DNA of 18,701 nt, from assembly GCA_018713975.1 (NCBI GenBank), contig DVOB01000072.1, positions 1 to 18,701 on the forward strand, read 5' to 3'. The DNA is from Lentihominibacter excrementipullorum (lineage in GTDB: Bacteria > Bacillota > Clostridia > Peptostreptococcales > Anaerovoracaceae). Below are positions 1 to 8,266 of this stretch, piece after piece. The notes beneath the pieces are model-generated. The model was not told where the DNA came from and made no database searches. It saw nothing but the letters and a program-made list of their open reading frames with translations. Each line of letters opens with the position of its first letter. Position 1 is the stretch's first letter. Both the position numbers and the translations under genes were made by a program.

Positions 1-50
1 AAATGTGAAGAGGGGCTTTTCGTTTTTACAAAAATAATGCAAAATACACC

Positions 51-81
51 TTGACCTGTTCCTTACGACAGGTTATATAAT
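51..81 (+). promoter_or_regulatory. MerR-type promoter of amidohydrolase gene 1 (19-bp spacer)
   Basis: The -35 box TTGACC is at 51-56 and the -10 box TATAAT at 76-81, with a 19-bp spacer instead of the usual 17. The spacer region carries a dyad, ACCTGT and ACAGGT, separated by TCCTTACG. A dyad in an overlong spacer is the classic layout of MerR-family activated promoters, where the regulator twists the DNA to align the two boxes. A near copy with the same 19-bp spacer lies before the second amidohydrolase at 4626-4656, and a MerR-family gene lies between the two. Regulation by that protein is inferred. Confidence 0.8.
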
Positions 82-170
82 TATTAAAAAATCGTAATCT
101 TTAAAAAAATTTATAGTAAAAATTTACGGGAAAGATCCAAAGGTGAATCCGTGCGGAAAAGGAGGCCATT

Positions 171-1796
171 ATGAAGGCAGACAAAGTGTATTTGAACGGA
201 AAGGTTTATACGGTAAACGGTAAGGAAGAATGGGCCCAGGCGGTAGCCATCAAGGGCAACGAGATCGTATATGTGGGCAGCGACGAAGGCGCTAAGGCAT
301 TCTGCGGAGACGAGACGGAAATAAACGATATGAACGGGGGGATGATGCTGCCGGGATTCATAGACGGTCACTGTCATCCTGTGATGGCGGCTCAGTACCT
401 GTGCGGCGTATATCTTCAGATCGAATGGACCGTGGAAGAATGCCTGGCGGAGATAGAACGGTTCGTAGAGGACAATCCTGACGAACCGACTTACTTCGGT
501 ATAGGATACGCGGAGTGGATCTTCGACGAGAAGGGCCCTAAGAAGGAGTTGCTGGACGCTATCTGTTCCGATAAGCCTGTTATGATCCTGGGAAGCAGCG
601 CCCACGAAGCGTGGGTCAACAGCAAGGCGCTGGAGCTGGCGGGGATAACGAAAGATACGCCGGATCCGATACCGGGATTCCACTATTTCCACAGAGATGA
701 GGCGGGCGAACCGACAGGTCATCTGCTGGAGATGGCGACGCAGACGATGATAATGGATAAGATCGACTTTTTCCGTCAGGAAAAGGTGGAAGAAGCCCTG
801 AGGGACGGATCCGACGGGTACGCGGCCATGGGCGTGACCTCCACCTGCGATATGGGCGCGCCTGAGTTCGCTCTCGATACATACTTTGAGGAAGTCCCGA
901 AGATGATAGAAGAAGGCTCCTACAAGCAGAGATTCTTCGGCTGCGGCAGGATGATATCGGAAAAGGGCGATGTGGACGTCATCATCCCGAGACTGATAGA
1001 GTACAGGAAGAAGTACGATTCCGACAAGTTCAGGATACATTTCCTCAAGATAATAAACGACGGGACTCTCGAGACGAGATCGGCTGCACTGAGCCAGCCT
1101 TACAATGAGGACGGTTCGATGGTATATCCGCTCTTCAACAGGGAGGAGATTGCCCAGGTGGGACTCAGGGCGGCAAAGGAAGGCCTGGACATCAATGTCC
1201 ACGGAATAGGCGACGAGGCTATCAGCGGCACTCTGGCCATGGCAAAGGCTGTAAGGGAGGCCGGATATCATGACTGCCGTATCGTCAATTCCCATTGCGA
1301 TTATGTGAAGGATGAGGAGCTGGCTCTCTTCGGACGGTACGATGTCGTCGCCAATACCACCTGCGTATGGCACTACGGTAATCCGGACATGGAAAAGGTC
1401 ATCGGAGACAGGCAGAACCATACTTTCCGACTGAAGACAATGATAGCCGGCGGCTGCCGTATGGGGCAGGGATCTGATTTCCCTGTGGATGAGTTTGGCC
1501 GCGAACCGCTGAAGGGGATAGAGATGGGCTGCACCAGACAACTCTTCGATCATCCGGAACTGCCGGTGCTGGAGCCTTATGAGGAAAAGCTGGCAGTCAA
1601 AGACGGTATCGAGAGCTATACTATAAACAACGCCTATCAGATGCATATGGATCACAAGCTTGGCTCCATCGAAGTGGGCAAATATGCCGATCTGGTGGTG
1701 CTTGAGAAGAATCTGTTCGATATACCTCTGACAGAGATACATAAAGTCAAAGTGCGCGAGACCATAATGGATGGGAAGACTGTATATAAAGCGTGA
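171..1796 (+). CDS. YtcJ-like metal-dependent amidohydrolase (copy 1)
   Basis: Putative cytosolic metal-dependent hydrolase of the amidohydrolase superfamily, YtcJ / amidohydrolase_3 type; these cleave amide, cyclic amide or related bonds, and the substrate here is unknown. The 541-aa protein has a beta-sandwich start (1-60), then the metal motif GFIDGHCHP with H67 and H69, a likely carbamylated lysine K293 in FLKIINDG, H344 in VHGIGDEA, H375 in NSHCDY, and the metal/catalytic Asp D436 in GSDFPVDEFGREP. The C-terminus (GSIEVGKYADLVVLEKNLF) is the usual return to the sandwich domain. Length is normal for the family. The ATG is preceded by AAAAGGAGG at proper spacing. A second copy of identical length is at 4730-6355. 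The M20 peptidase gene follows closely and is probably cotranscribed. Expression is probably controlled by the 19-bp-spacer promoter at 51-81. Confidence 0.9.
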   Translation: MKADKVYLNGKVYTVNGKEEWAQAVAIKGNEIVYVGSDEGAKAFCGDETEINDMNGGMMLPGFIDGHCHPVMAAQYLCGVYLQIEWTVEECLAEIERFVEDNPDEPTYFGIGYAEWIFDEKGPKKELLDAICSDKPVMILGSSAHEAWVNSKALELAGITKDTPDPIPGFHYFHRDEAGEPTGHLLEMATQTMIMDKIDFFRQEKVEEALRDGSDGYAAMGVTSTCDMGAPEFALDTYFEEVPKMIEEGSYKQRFFGCGRMISEKGDVDVIIPRLIEYRKKYDSDKFRIHFLKIINDGTLETRSAALSQPYNEDGSMVYPLFNREEIAQVGLRAAKEGLDINVHGIGDEAISGTLAMAKAVREAGYHDCRIVNSHCDYVKDEELALFGRYDVVANTTCVWHYGNPDMEKVIGDRQNHTFRLKTMIAGGCRMGQGSDFPVDEFGREPLKGIEMGCTRQLFDHPELPVLEPYEEKLAVKDGIESYTINNAYQMHMDHKLGSIEVGKYADLVVLEKNLFDIPLTEIHKVKVRETIMDGKTVYKA

Positions 1797-1829
1797 TCGC
1801 GTATGGAAAGCGAGAAAGGGAACGGTGAA

Positions 1830-3197
1830 ATGAACGAAAAGATAGCTGCGATACTGGATGGCTATAGAGATGAAATGGTCGAAAAGCTGCAGGAAATAAT
1901 CAGGATAGAATCAGTGGCGGTGATGGAAGGCGAGGTAGGCAAGTGCGACGCTCCCTTCGGGGAAGGCCCAAAAAAGGCTCTGGAGTACATGATGGAGCTG
2001 GGTAAGGAAAAGGGCTTCGATGTCACCAATTACGATAACGTAGCATGCCAGTTGGATTTCGGGGAGAGAAAAGACGATGCTGTGGGGACCGTCGGCCATG
2101 TAGATGTGGTTCCTGCAGGAGGAGAGTGGAAATATCCTCCTTACGGCGGGGAGCTCCACGATGGCGTGATATATGGCCGTGGTGCCATAGACGATAAGGG
2201 ACCGACTATCGCGACATTTTACGCTGCTTTGGCTATCAGGGAAAGCGGGCTGCCTCTTTCCAGGAATATCGTCCAGATAGTCGGCTCATACGAAGAAGGC
2301 GGATATTTTCCTTGTCTCCATCGCTACCTGGAGAAGGCCGAAAGGATACCGTCCTGCGGCATAGTGCCGGATTCCTTCTTCCCTATATGCTTTTCCGAAA
2401 AACATTTCGTCAATACACGATTCACGATGATGACTGCCGGGATGGACGCCGGGACTCAGGACGAAAAAACTGGCCTGATCCTGAAATCCATCAGAGGCGG
2501 GGATGCCATCAACATCGTGCCGTCATGGGCCGAGGCCATATTTACCGATAGCCAGGGGAACGAAGTCAAGCGAGTGAAGACCACAGGAGTGCCTGCTCAC
2601 GCGTCCACGCCGGAACAGGGAAAGAACGCCATCGCCATGCTCCTGGAAGAGCTGGCGCAGATGGATTACGAGCCTCGTGACATATGTGAGGGGATAAAGC
2701 TTTTGCCGCCGCTTGTGTGCAGAGATGTGACGGGAGAAGGCCTGGGGATCAGAGAAAAGGATGAGACCGGCGAGAGTACCAACAACATGGGTCTTATATC
2801 TTATGAGAACGGGAAGCTCGATATAGATTTCAACGCCAGACTGCCTTTTTCGCTGGAAACGGAAGATATGGTCGGAAGAGTGAAGAAGGCGTTGGCCGGA
2901 ACAGGCTTTAGCGTTGAGATGACTCTCAATATAGAGGGATTCCGGGTCGATCCGCAGCAGGAACCGGCGAAGACCCTGATCGAGGTCTACAGGGAGGCTA
3001 CGGGAGATAACGAATCGAAGCCTTTTGCCAACGGCAGCGGTTCATATGCACGGGTACTGAAGGACTTCGTGCCATATGGTATGGCATTGCAGAACGAGCC
3101 GCTGCTGTTCCACGTGGAGAATGAAAGCATCTCGGTGGACAGGCTGATGTCTGTGGCTAAGATATACGCCGAGGCGCTGTACAGACTGGCCAGATAG
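1830..3197 (+). CDS. M20 family metallopeptidase, PepV/Sapep-like dipeptidase
   Basis: Zinc-dependent exopeptidase of family M20, closest in pattern to PepV/Sapep dipeptidases, which cleave dipeptides in the cytosol. Visible motifs in order are GHVDVVPAG (first metal His), GRGAIDDKGP (bridging Asp), SYEEGG (catalytic and metal Glu pair), GIVPDSFFPI (metal Asp), GVPAHAS in the lid domain, and LLFHVENE near the end (last metal His). It reads 455 aa from the ATG at 1830, which has GAAAGGG about 9 nt upstream; an in-frame ATG at 1803 adds nine residues but has no clear Shine-Dalgarno sequence. It lies just downstream of amidohydrolase 1 with no terminator between, so the two are probably one operon, perhaps hydrolase then peptidase acting on an amino-acid or dipeptide derivative. 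The physiological substrate cannot be read from the sequence. Confidence 0.88.
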   Translation: MNEKIAAILDGYRDEMVEKLQEIIRIESVAVMEGEVGKCDAPFGEGPKKALEYMMELGKEKGFDVTNYDNVACQLDFGERKDDAVGTVGHVDVVPAGGEWKYPPYGGELHDGVIYGRGAIDDKGPTIATFYAALAIRESGLPLSRNIVQIVGSYEEGGYFPCLHRYLEKAERIPSCGIVPDSFFPICFSEKHFVNTRFTMMTAGMDAGTQDEKTGLILKSIRGGDAINIVPSWAEAIFTDSQGNEVKRVKTTGVPAHASTPEQGKNAIAMLLEELAQMDYEPRDICEGIKLLPPLVCRDVTGEGLGIREKDETGESTNNMGLISYENGKLDIDFNARLPFSLETEDMVGRVKKALAGTGFSVEMTLNIEGFRVDPQQEPAKTLIEVYREATGDNESKPFANGSGSYARVLKDFVPYGMALQNEPLLFHVENESISVDRLMSVAKIYAEALYRLAR

Positions 3198-3211
3198 CCG
3201 GAAACGGCGGG

Positions 3212-4528
3212 TCAGCGGCGTTTGGCCAGATAAACGATATTGGTGCGCACGTCGCCGGGGTGGTGATATTCAAAGAATCGCCCCGGCTCGTAACCTTCGT
3301 CTACCTTTTCGAACTTTTCTATGCTGAATCCGCCGCGGGCCAGGGCTCCGTTGATGAACCCCAGTGTGAAGACGTCAGACGCGGCGTGAGAATAAAGGCG
3401 ATGTACCGTTTCCAGTGAAAGGCTGTCCCGCCTGTAGTATTCTGCCATACCGAGGATGACGGCGTCTCTGGCGAGGGACTGGCCGATCATGTCGAAGTAA
3501 TGTCTGTCCATGAAGAAGCCCAGATTGCTGGATCCCATGTAATCCACGACTATATCGATGGAGTTTTTCCTGAGGGGCAGTCTGCCGTCCTGATTTATCA
3601 CATAGGCGACCTTGAAATCGGGGCGGGCGTTGGCTATGTGCTGACGCATAGCATGTATCGTCCGCTCTGCCAACGCAGTCACGATGAAGATGTTATCGTA
3701 GGCATCGTCGTTTTCCAGGTAGCTGTACAGGTATTGACAGGCGATGTCGGGGAAAAGCATCGTTTTTCCCTTCGTATCCAGAGCCTCCAGCTCTTTTTGT
3801 ATCCATTTTCCGCCTTTGTAGAAGTTGGTGAGGTAGGCATTGCTGTGTTCGCTCATGCCCATCAGCACGATGCCATCCTCATTGCTGATGAGGTTTTCCT
3901 CGCCAAAATAGCGGTCCAGGAACTGAAGGTCGTTGTCCAGATCATCTGCTTCAGAAGTGAGTATGACGCCGTTCTCGATGGAAGCTCTGTAACCACAGGA
4001 GCAGTTTAATCCTCCGGTGATGATGGAATTATCGAAGATATCGGCGCCGGAGACATTGAGCTTTCGGCCGCAGTCAGGACAGGTCAGCAGATCGATGACG
4101 TCCAGTGGGACTCCGGGAAGCATACCGCTGCTGGCCTCTTTCTCCTTATCCATGAGACGGCGGGAAGCGGAGTCCCTTTCATTTTCCACATCTTTGATAC
4201 ACTTGTTCAGCAGCATGATGAAGGTGCCGATACGATCCCGCTCTTCGAGTAAGCTTTGTTTCTTCAGAGAAAGAAAATCAAGAAGTTTTTCGTAGAGAAT
4301 GTAATCATCTTTATTATAGAAGCGGTACAGACTCAGATACTTGTTGAGCTCATCAAGTTTGAAGCCGGCGGACTTCATGGAGGAGATGATGTCCATGTCG
4401 CGGCAGTCGGTGTCGGTGAATCTGTACTGGAATCCGTTCTTTTCCGGTATCAGCAGTCCCAGATTTATGTAGTGTCTCACAGTAGAGACTGAAACGTTGA
4501 ATTTTCTTGAGAATTCTCCTATTTTCAT
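3212..4528 (-). CDS. MerR-family regulator fused to zinc ribbon and methyltransferase-like domain
   Basis: 438-aa transcription regulator with an unusual C-terminal part. Residues 1-68 are a MerR winged-helix DNA-binding domain (MKIGEFSRKFNVSVSTVRHY, then FRF-type wing and SAGFKLDEL). Residues about 70-135 look like the MerR dimerisation coiled coil. C150-P-D-C153 and C176-S-C178 form a zinc-ribbon-like unit resembling those at the start of RlmA-type or Trm112-like methyltransferases. Residues about 200-438 resemble a class I SAM methyltransferase: the stretch LPLRKNSIDIVVDYMGSSN (317-335) is like motif IV. However, the motif I region (KGKTMLFPDIAC) lacks a glycine-rich SAM loop. It sits between two amidohydrolase genes whose promoters have 19-bp spacers, so it probably activates both. 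The ATG has GGAAAGG 10 nt upstream. It is convergent with the peptidase gene, 14 bp away. The ligand is unknown; enzymatic activity is doubtful. Confidence 0.85.
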   Translation of the reverse strand: MKIGEFSRKFNVSVSTVRHYINLGLLIPEKNGFQYRFTDTDCRDMDIISSMKSAGFKLDELNKYLSLYRFYNKDDYILYEKLLDFLSLKKQSLLEERDRIGTFIMLLNKCIKDVENERDSASRRLMDKEKEASSGMLPGVPLDVIDLLTCPDCGRKLNVSGADIFDNSIITGGLNCSCGYRASIENGVILTSEADDLDNDLQFLDRYFGEENLISNEDGIVLMGMSEHSNAYLTNFYKGGKWIQKELEALDTKGKTMLFPDIACQYLYSYLENDDAYDNIFIVTALAERTIHAMRQHIANARPDFKVAYVINQDGRLPLRKNSIDIVVDYMGSSNLGFFMDRHYFDMIGQSLARDAVILGMAEYYRRDSLSLETVHRLYSHAASDVFTLGFINGALARGGFSIEKFEKVDEGYEPGRFFEYHHPGDVRTNIVYLAKRR

Positions 4529-4625
4529 TGTCTATGGACCTTTCCTGGGTAGATGATATGATCATTTTATCATAAAACATAAAGTAATGGTTTACCTTTT
4601 GCTCGAAATACCTCAAAAAAACATC

Positions 4626-4656
4626 TTGACTTAGCCCCTACGGAAGGTTATATAAT
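4626..4656 (+). promoter_or_regulatory. MerR-type promoter of amidohydrolase gene 2 (19-bp spacer)
   Basis: The -35 box TTGACT is at 4626-4631 and the -10 box TATAAT at 4651-4656, separated by 19 bp. Compared with the promoter at 51-81 it shares TTGAC, CC-TACG in the spacer centre, and AGGTTATATAAT. The similarity continues downstream (TATAATTNTTAAAAA and a later TTTAAAAAAAT), so promoter and leader were duplicated together with the gene. It lies in the divergent gap between the MerR gene and amidohydrolase 2. The dyad is less perfect than in copy 1 (ACTTAG against GAAGGT), which may change regulator affinity. Control by the neighbouring MerR protein is inferred from spacer length and location. 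Confidence 0.8.
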
Positions 4657-4729
4657 TTTTAAAAAGTAAGAAATTTTAAAAAAATGTATCTTGACGACAT
4701 CAGAAGACATCATGAAGGAGGAATAGGAG

Positions 4730-6355
4730 ATGAGCGCAGATAAGCTTTATGTGAATGGCAGCATATTTACTGTGAACAAGGATCGTGAATGGGCTGAAGC
4801 CGTAGCTGTTGAGGGAAATAAGATCGTGTATGTGGGAGACAGAGCAGGAGCGGATGCTTTTTGCGACGAGGATACCGAGATATATGATCTGGACGGAAAG
4901 ATGATGCTACCGGGTTTCATTGACGGCCACTGTCATCCTGTGATGGCAGCTCATGTGCTGTCGCAGATAGTCTTCGACATAGACTGGACTCTGGATGAAT
5001 GTCTTGATAATATAAGAAAATATGTGGCTGAGCATCCTGACGCCGACGCTTATTTCGGCCTCGGATACGCTGAGTGGCTCTTCGATGAGAAAGGGCCGAG
5101 AAAAGAGCTGCTGGATGATATCTGTCCGGATAAGCCGATGTTCTTCCTTGGAAGCGGAGCTCACGAGGCATGGGGCAACAGCAAGTGCTTCGAAATGGCA
5201 GGCATAACCAAGGATACTCCGGATCCTTTGCCGGGGCTCCATTACTTTTCGAGAAACGAAAAGGGCGAGCCTGCCGGACACATCGTCGAGGGACGCGCCC
5301 AGGCCATGATAATGAGCAAGATAAACTTCTTCGACAGCGACAGCGTCATCAATATAATGGCGGAAAATTCCGCGGACTATGCAGCCATGGGAGTGACGGG
5401 CACGGTAGACGTGGGGATGTATTCATATCTGGAAAAGCAGTATTACGAAGCGCTGGATGCGATACGTGACAGCGGTAAATATTTGCAGAGGTTCGTTGGT
5501 TGTACATGTCATCTGGACGATGTGGATCTGGTGGACTCCAGGATCGAAGCCATCGTTAAAGCGAGGGAAAAGTACAACGATGATAAATTCAGGATAAATC
5601 TGTTCAAGATAATCAACGATGGTACGATGGAAAGCCGTTCGGCGGCTCTCAGTGAGCCGTATCCTGAAGACGGCTCGGTAGTCAAACCGCTTATGGATGA
5701 AAAGACCGCCGCCGAGGCAGGGCTCAAAGCCGCGAAGGAAGGACTCGACGTGAATATGCACGCTATCGGAGATGTGGCGGCCAGATCGGTCGTAGCCATG
5801 GCGAAGGCTATCCGTGAGGCGGGCTATGACGACTGCAGGGTGACTTGCTCTCATTCCCAGTACGTGGCTCCTGACGATATCCCACTTTTCGGAAAGTACG
5901 ATATCATCGCCAACAGCACAGGAGTATGGATGTATGGCAATCCGCTGATGGATAAGGTGCTGGGGCATATAAACAACGAGACTTTCAGGATGAGAAGCCT
6001 GATAGACGGAGGAGCCAGGATGGCACTGGGAAGCGATTTCCCTGTAGACGAATACGGCAGGGAGCCTCTCAAGAGCATAGAAATGTGTGCTACCAGGAAG
6101 ATGTACGGGCAGCCTGACGCGCCTGTGCTGGAGCCTGCGGATGAGAAGACGACAGTGCAGGAGGCCATAGAAGGGTTCACCATCAACAATGCGTATCAGA
6201 TGCACATGGACGACGTCATCGGGTCGATAGAAGTCGGAAAATACGCAGATTTCGTAATATTAGAAGAAAACATCCTTGACATTCCTCTCGAGGATATCCA
6301 TAATGTAAAAGTCATAGAGACTGTGATGGATGGTGTGACGACTTACAAGGCGTAA
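4730..6355 (+). CDS. YtcJ-like metal-dependent amidohydrolase (copy 2)
   Basis: Paralogue of the protein at 171-1796: same 541-aa length, same motif positions and clearly more than half identical by eye. Metal and catalytic motifs are GFIDGHCHP (H67, H69), LFKIINDGT (K293), MHAIGDVA (H344), CSHSQY (H375) and GSDFPVDEYGREP (D436). It should be a cytosolic amidohydrolase_3 enzyme of unknown substrate. Differences cluster in pocket-like segments: TSTCDMGAPEFA in copy 1 against TGTVDVGMYSYL here, and CVWHYGNPDM against GVWMYGNPLM. Related but different substrates are therefore plausible. The start ATG follows AAGGAGGA and GGAG. It is led by its own 19-bp-spacer promoter and followed after 108 bp by an APC permease, likely the matching importer. 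Confidence 0.9.
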   Translation: MSADKLYVNGSIFTVNKDREWAEAVAVEGNKIVYVGDRAGADAFCDEDTEIYDLDGKMMLPGFIDGHCHPVMAAHVLSQIVFDIDWTLDECLDNIRKYVAEHPDADAYFGLGYAEWLFDEKGPRKELLDDICPDKPMFFLGSGAHEAWGNSKCFEMAGITKDTPDPLPGLHYFSRNEKGEPAGHIVEGRAQAMIMSKINFFDSDSVINIMAENSADYAAMGVTGTVDVGMYSYLEKQYYEALDAIRDSGKYLQRFVGCTCHLDDVDLVDSRIEAIVKAREKYNDDKFRINLFKIINDGTMESRSAALSEPYPEDGSVVKPLMDEKTAAEAGLKAAKEGLDVNMHAIGDVAARSVVAMAKAIREAGYDDCRVTCSHSQYVAPDDIPLFGKYDIIANSTGVWMYGNPLMDKVLGHINNETFRMRSLIDGGARMALGSDFPVDEYGREPLKSIEMCATRKMYGQPDAPVLEPADEKTTVQEAIEGFTINNAYQMHMDDVIGSIEVGKYADFVILEENILDIPLEDIHNVKVIETVMDGVTTYKA

Positions 6356-6403
6356 GGTGTGGCAGCTCTTTACGGACAATACTGGCCGGAAGGCTTGTAT
6401 ATA

Positions 6404-6425
6404 CGCCGCATCAATATTTGCGGCG
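6404..6425 (+). other. Perfect hairpin between amidohydrolase 2 and permease
   Basis: CGCCGCA (6404-6410) and TGCGGCG (6419-6425) form a perfect 7-bp stem with an 8-nt loop in the 108-bp gap before the permease. No T-run follows, so it is not a convincing intrinsic terminator. It could be an RNA processing or stability element that sets the ratio of hydrolase to permease message, or an operator. I saw no strong promoter in this gap, so the permease is probably cotranscribed with the hydrolase. Confidence 0.4.
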
Positions 6426-6463
6426 GGAACTTATTATCATTATTATCATGAAAGGAGAGAATT

Positions 6464-8107
6464 ATGTCAAAAGTCAATTACACGGGCGGACAGATATTGA
6501 CTGATGCTACTCCCGGTATGAAGAAGAAGCATTTCGCGCTTCCGACGATGGTCTTCTTCATTTACTGCGCATGCGCAGGCGGGGCTTTCGGTATCGAGTC
6601 AATGATCTCGTCATCAGGCCCGGGACTTACTCTGCTGTTACTCGTACTCATTCCTATTTTATGGGCCATGCCGATAGGACTGTACTGCTCGGAGCTTTCC
6701 AACCTTGTTCCGGTAGACGCAGGTCCTTATGTATGGTCGAAGATGGCCTTCGGTGAATTCTGGGGCTTTTCCATGGGCTTCTGGATGGCGCTGGCCAATT
6801 ACCTGACCGGACCGGCATATGTAGTTCTGGCCGTGGATTACATAGGCATGTATGTGCCTCTTACCCCGGTAACAGCCTTCCTCTGCAAGGCGGTGTTCAT
6901 ATTGATATTCATGATCATCAACCTGAGAGGGCTCGAAGAGGTAAGTATCGCAAGTACCATATTCTGTATCATCATACTGCTGGCGTTTACCGCGGTAACA
7001 GTAGTAGGTCTTGCCAACTGGACCAACGATCCGTTTGAGCCGTTCATGGTAGAGGGGGACAACGCCTTCTCCAGCTGGGGTACCGGACTTGCCATAGGAG
7101 TATGGATGTACTGCGGCTACGTGGCCATCTCATTCCTGGGCGGAGAAGTTGAGAATCCTCAGATCATCCCTAAGGGAATGAAGATAGCTATCGTCATCAT
7201 CACGCTGAGCTATCTGCTTCCTACATTGGCTGGTATCGTATCCACTGGTCCGTGGAGCGAGTGGGGGATCAGCCTCGACTATTCGTCAGTGCTTTCTGAG
7301 CATGTGGGGACATGGGCAGGCGCCGCCTTCATGATCGCGGCAGTAATAGCGCAGTGTTCCATATTCAACGCACTGATCACATCATCGTCCAGATCCTTCA
7401 TACCGATGGGTCAGGACAACTTCTGCCCGAAGTTCCTCTCGAAGCTGTCTCCGAACAGAAAGGTGCCAGTAATCCCTATCGTGCTGGCGGCTGTGGTAAA
7501 CCTCATCCTGGTAAACCTCAACTTCGAGATACTGGTAACGATACTTTCGCCGGTACTGTTCGTCCTTTATGTAGGTCTGTCGTTTGCTTATGTAAAGATC
7601 AGAAAAGAGTATCCTGTTGAGAAGAGAGGAGATCTCTACTATGTAAAGAGCAAGCTGGCGCCGATATATATCTGCGGCGGCCCTCTCATCATAGGCGTTA
7701 TCAGCTTCTATGTAAACGGAACGGAGTATTTCCTGCTTGGATTCATCGCCATCATTGCGGCTGTGATATTCTATCCTATCTGCAAGTGGATATATGGCGG
7801 ACTTTACAAGAAAGATCCTGAGAACAATCCTATCAACCCTAAGACCAAGCTGGCTCTGGGCGACATAGAGAGATTCGGATTCTTCTTCCTGCTGTTCGGA
7901 TTTGTCTGCACTGTAGGATCCTTCTTCCTGGTATGGTATGAAGGCTCGTGGGGCCCTGCCTATTATCTTGAAACATATGGCTCCGGTATCATGAGCAATT
8001 TCTGGCTGATGATAGAGATAGCAAGATGGGCAGGCATAATCATGCTGGCTCTGGGAGTTATCTTCCTTATCATAGGAAAGAAATTCGACCCGATACCTAA
8101 AGACTGA
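6464..8107 (+). CDS. APC superfamily amino acid/polyamine-type permease
   Basis: 547-aa integral membrane transporter of the amino acid-polyamine-organocation superfamily, with about 12-14 hydrophobic segments across the protein. The APC substrate-site motif in the first membrane helix is present as GGAFGIESM (39-47), close to the GG-FGIE pattern of the PHS/PUT-like branch, and EVENPQIIPKGMK (about 228-240) is the conserved loop after the sixth segment. It probably imports an amino acid, amine or an amidated derivative by secondary transport; direction and substrate cannot be told. The ATG follows AAAGGAGAG at good spacing. Its position behind amidohydrolase 2 and before a strong terminator suggests it supplies that enzyme's substrate or exchanges substrate for product. 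The C-terminal 100 residues hold two further membrane segments. Confidence 0.9.
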   Translation: MSKVNYTGGQILTDATPGMKKKHFALPTMVFFIYCACAGGAFGIESMISSSGPGLTLLLLVLIPILWAMPIGLYCSELSNLVPVDAGPYVWSKMAFGEFWGFSMGFWMALANYLTGPAYVVLAVDYIGMYVPLTPVTAFLCKAVFILIFMIINLRGLEEVSIASTIFCIIILLAFTAVTVVGLANWTNDPFEPFMVEGDNAFSSWGTGLAIGVWMYCGYVAISFLGGEVENPQIIPKGMKIAIVIITLSYLLPTLAGIVSTGPWSEWGISLDYSSVLSEHVGTWAGAAFMIAAVIAQCSIFNALITSSSRSFIPMGQDNFCPKFLSKLSPNRKVPVIPIVLAAVVNLILVNLNFEILVTILSPVLFVLYVGLSFAYVKIRKEYPVEKRGDLYYVKSKLAPIYICGGPLIIGVISFYVNGTEYFLLGFIAIIAAVIFYPICKWIYGGLYKKDPENNPINPKTKLALGDIERFGFFFLLFGFVCTVGSFFLVWYEGSWGPAYYLETYGSGIMSNFWLMIEIARWAGIIMLALGVIFLIIGKKFDPIPKD

Positions 8108-8160
8108 AAATCGATATAGAGATTTCTGAACAGAGGCTTCTGAGCCTTTTCGTTGAACTG

Positions 8161-8200
8161 AAGCTGCCGTATCGGGGCATCCCGATGCGGCAGCTTTTTT
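8161..8200 (+). terminator. Strong intrinsic terminator after the permease
   Basis: AAGCTGCCGTATCGGG (8161-8176) pairs with CCCGATGCGGCAGCTT (8181-8196) in a 16-bp stem with one wobble pair and a GCAT loop. The right arm runs into six T (8195-8200). It ends the amidohydrolase 2-permease transcript and separates it from the lysine operon. Confidence 0.95.
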
Positions 8201-8227
8201 AAAGGTATTTCCGACCCAAATCGACCC

Positions 8228-8256
8228 TTGCATAATCATTGGATATCTAGTATACT
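8228..8256 (+). promoter_or_regulatory. Promoter of the lysine operon
   Basis: TTGCAT (8228-8233) and TATACT (8251-8256) are separated by exactly 17 bp, a good sigma-A-type promoter. The predicted transcript start near 8263 lies just before the riboswitch P1 stem, which begins at 8267. Found by eye; no upstream activator site is evident. Confidence 0.75.
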
Positions 8257-8266
8257 GACAACAGCT

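Noticed and set aside
111..1742. Long open frame on the minus strand opposite amidohydrolase 1
   Set aside because: It is the antisense shadow of a clear enzyme gene, with no recognisable domain and a composition expected from reversed codons; the same holds for similar frames opposite amidohydrolase 2, the permease, dapF and dapH.
3197..3208. GCCG-GAAA-CGGC hairpin as terminator between peptidase and MerR genes
   Set aside because: The stem is only four pairs and no T-run follows on either strand, so termination between these convergent genes is not explained by it.
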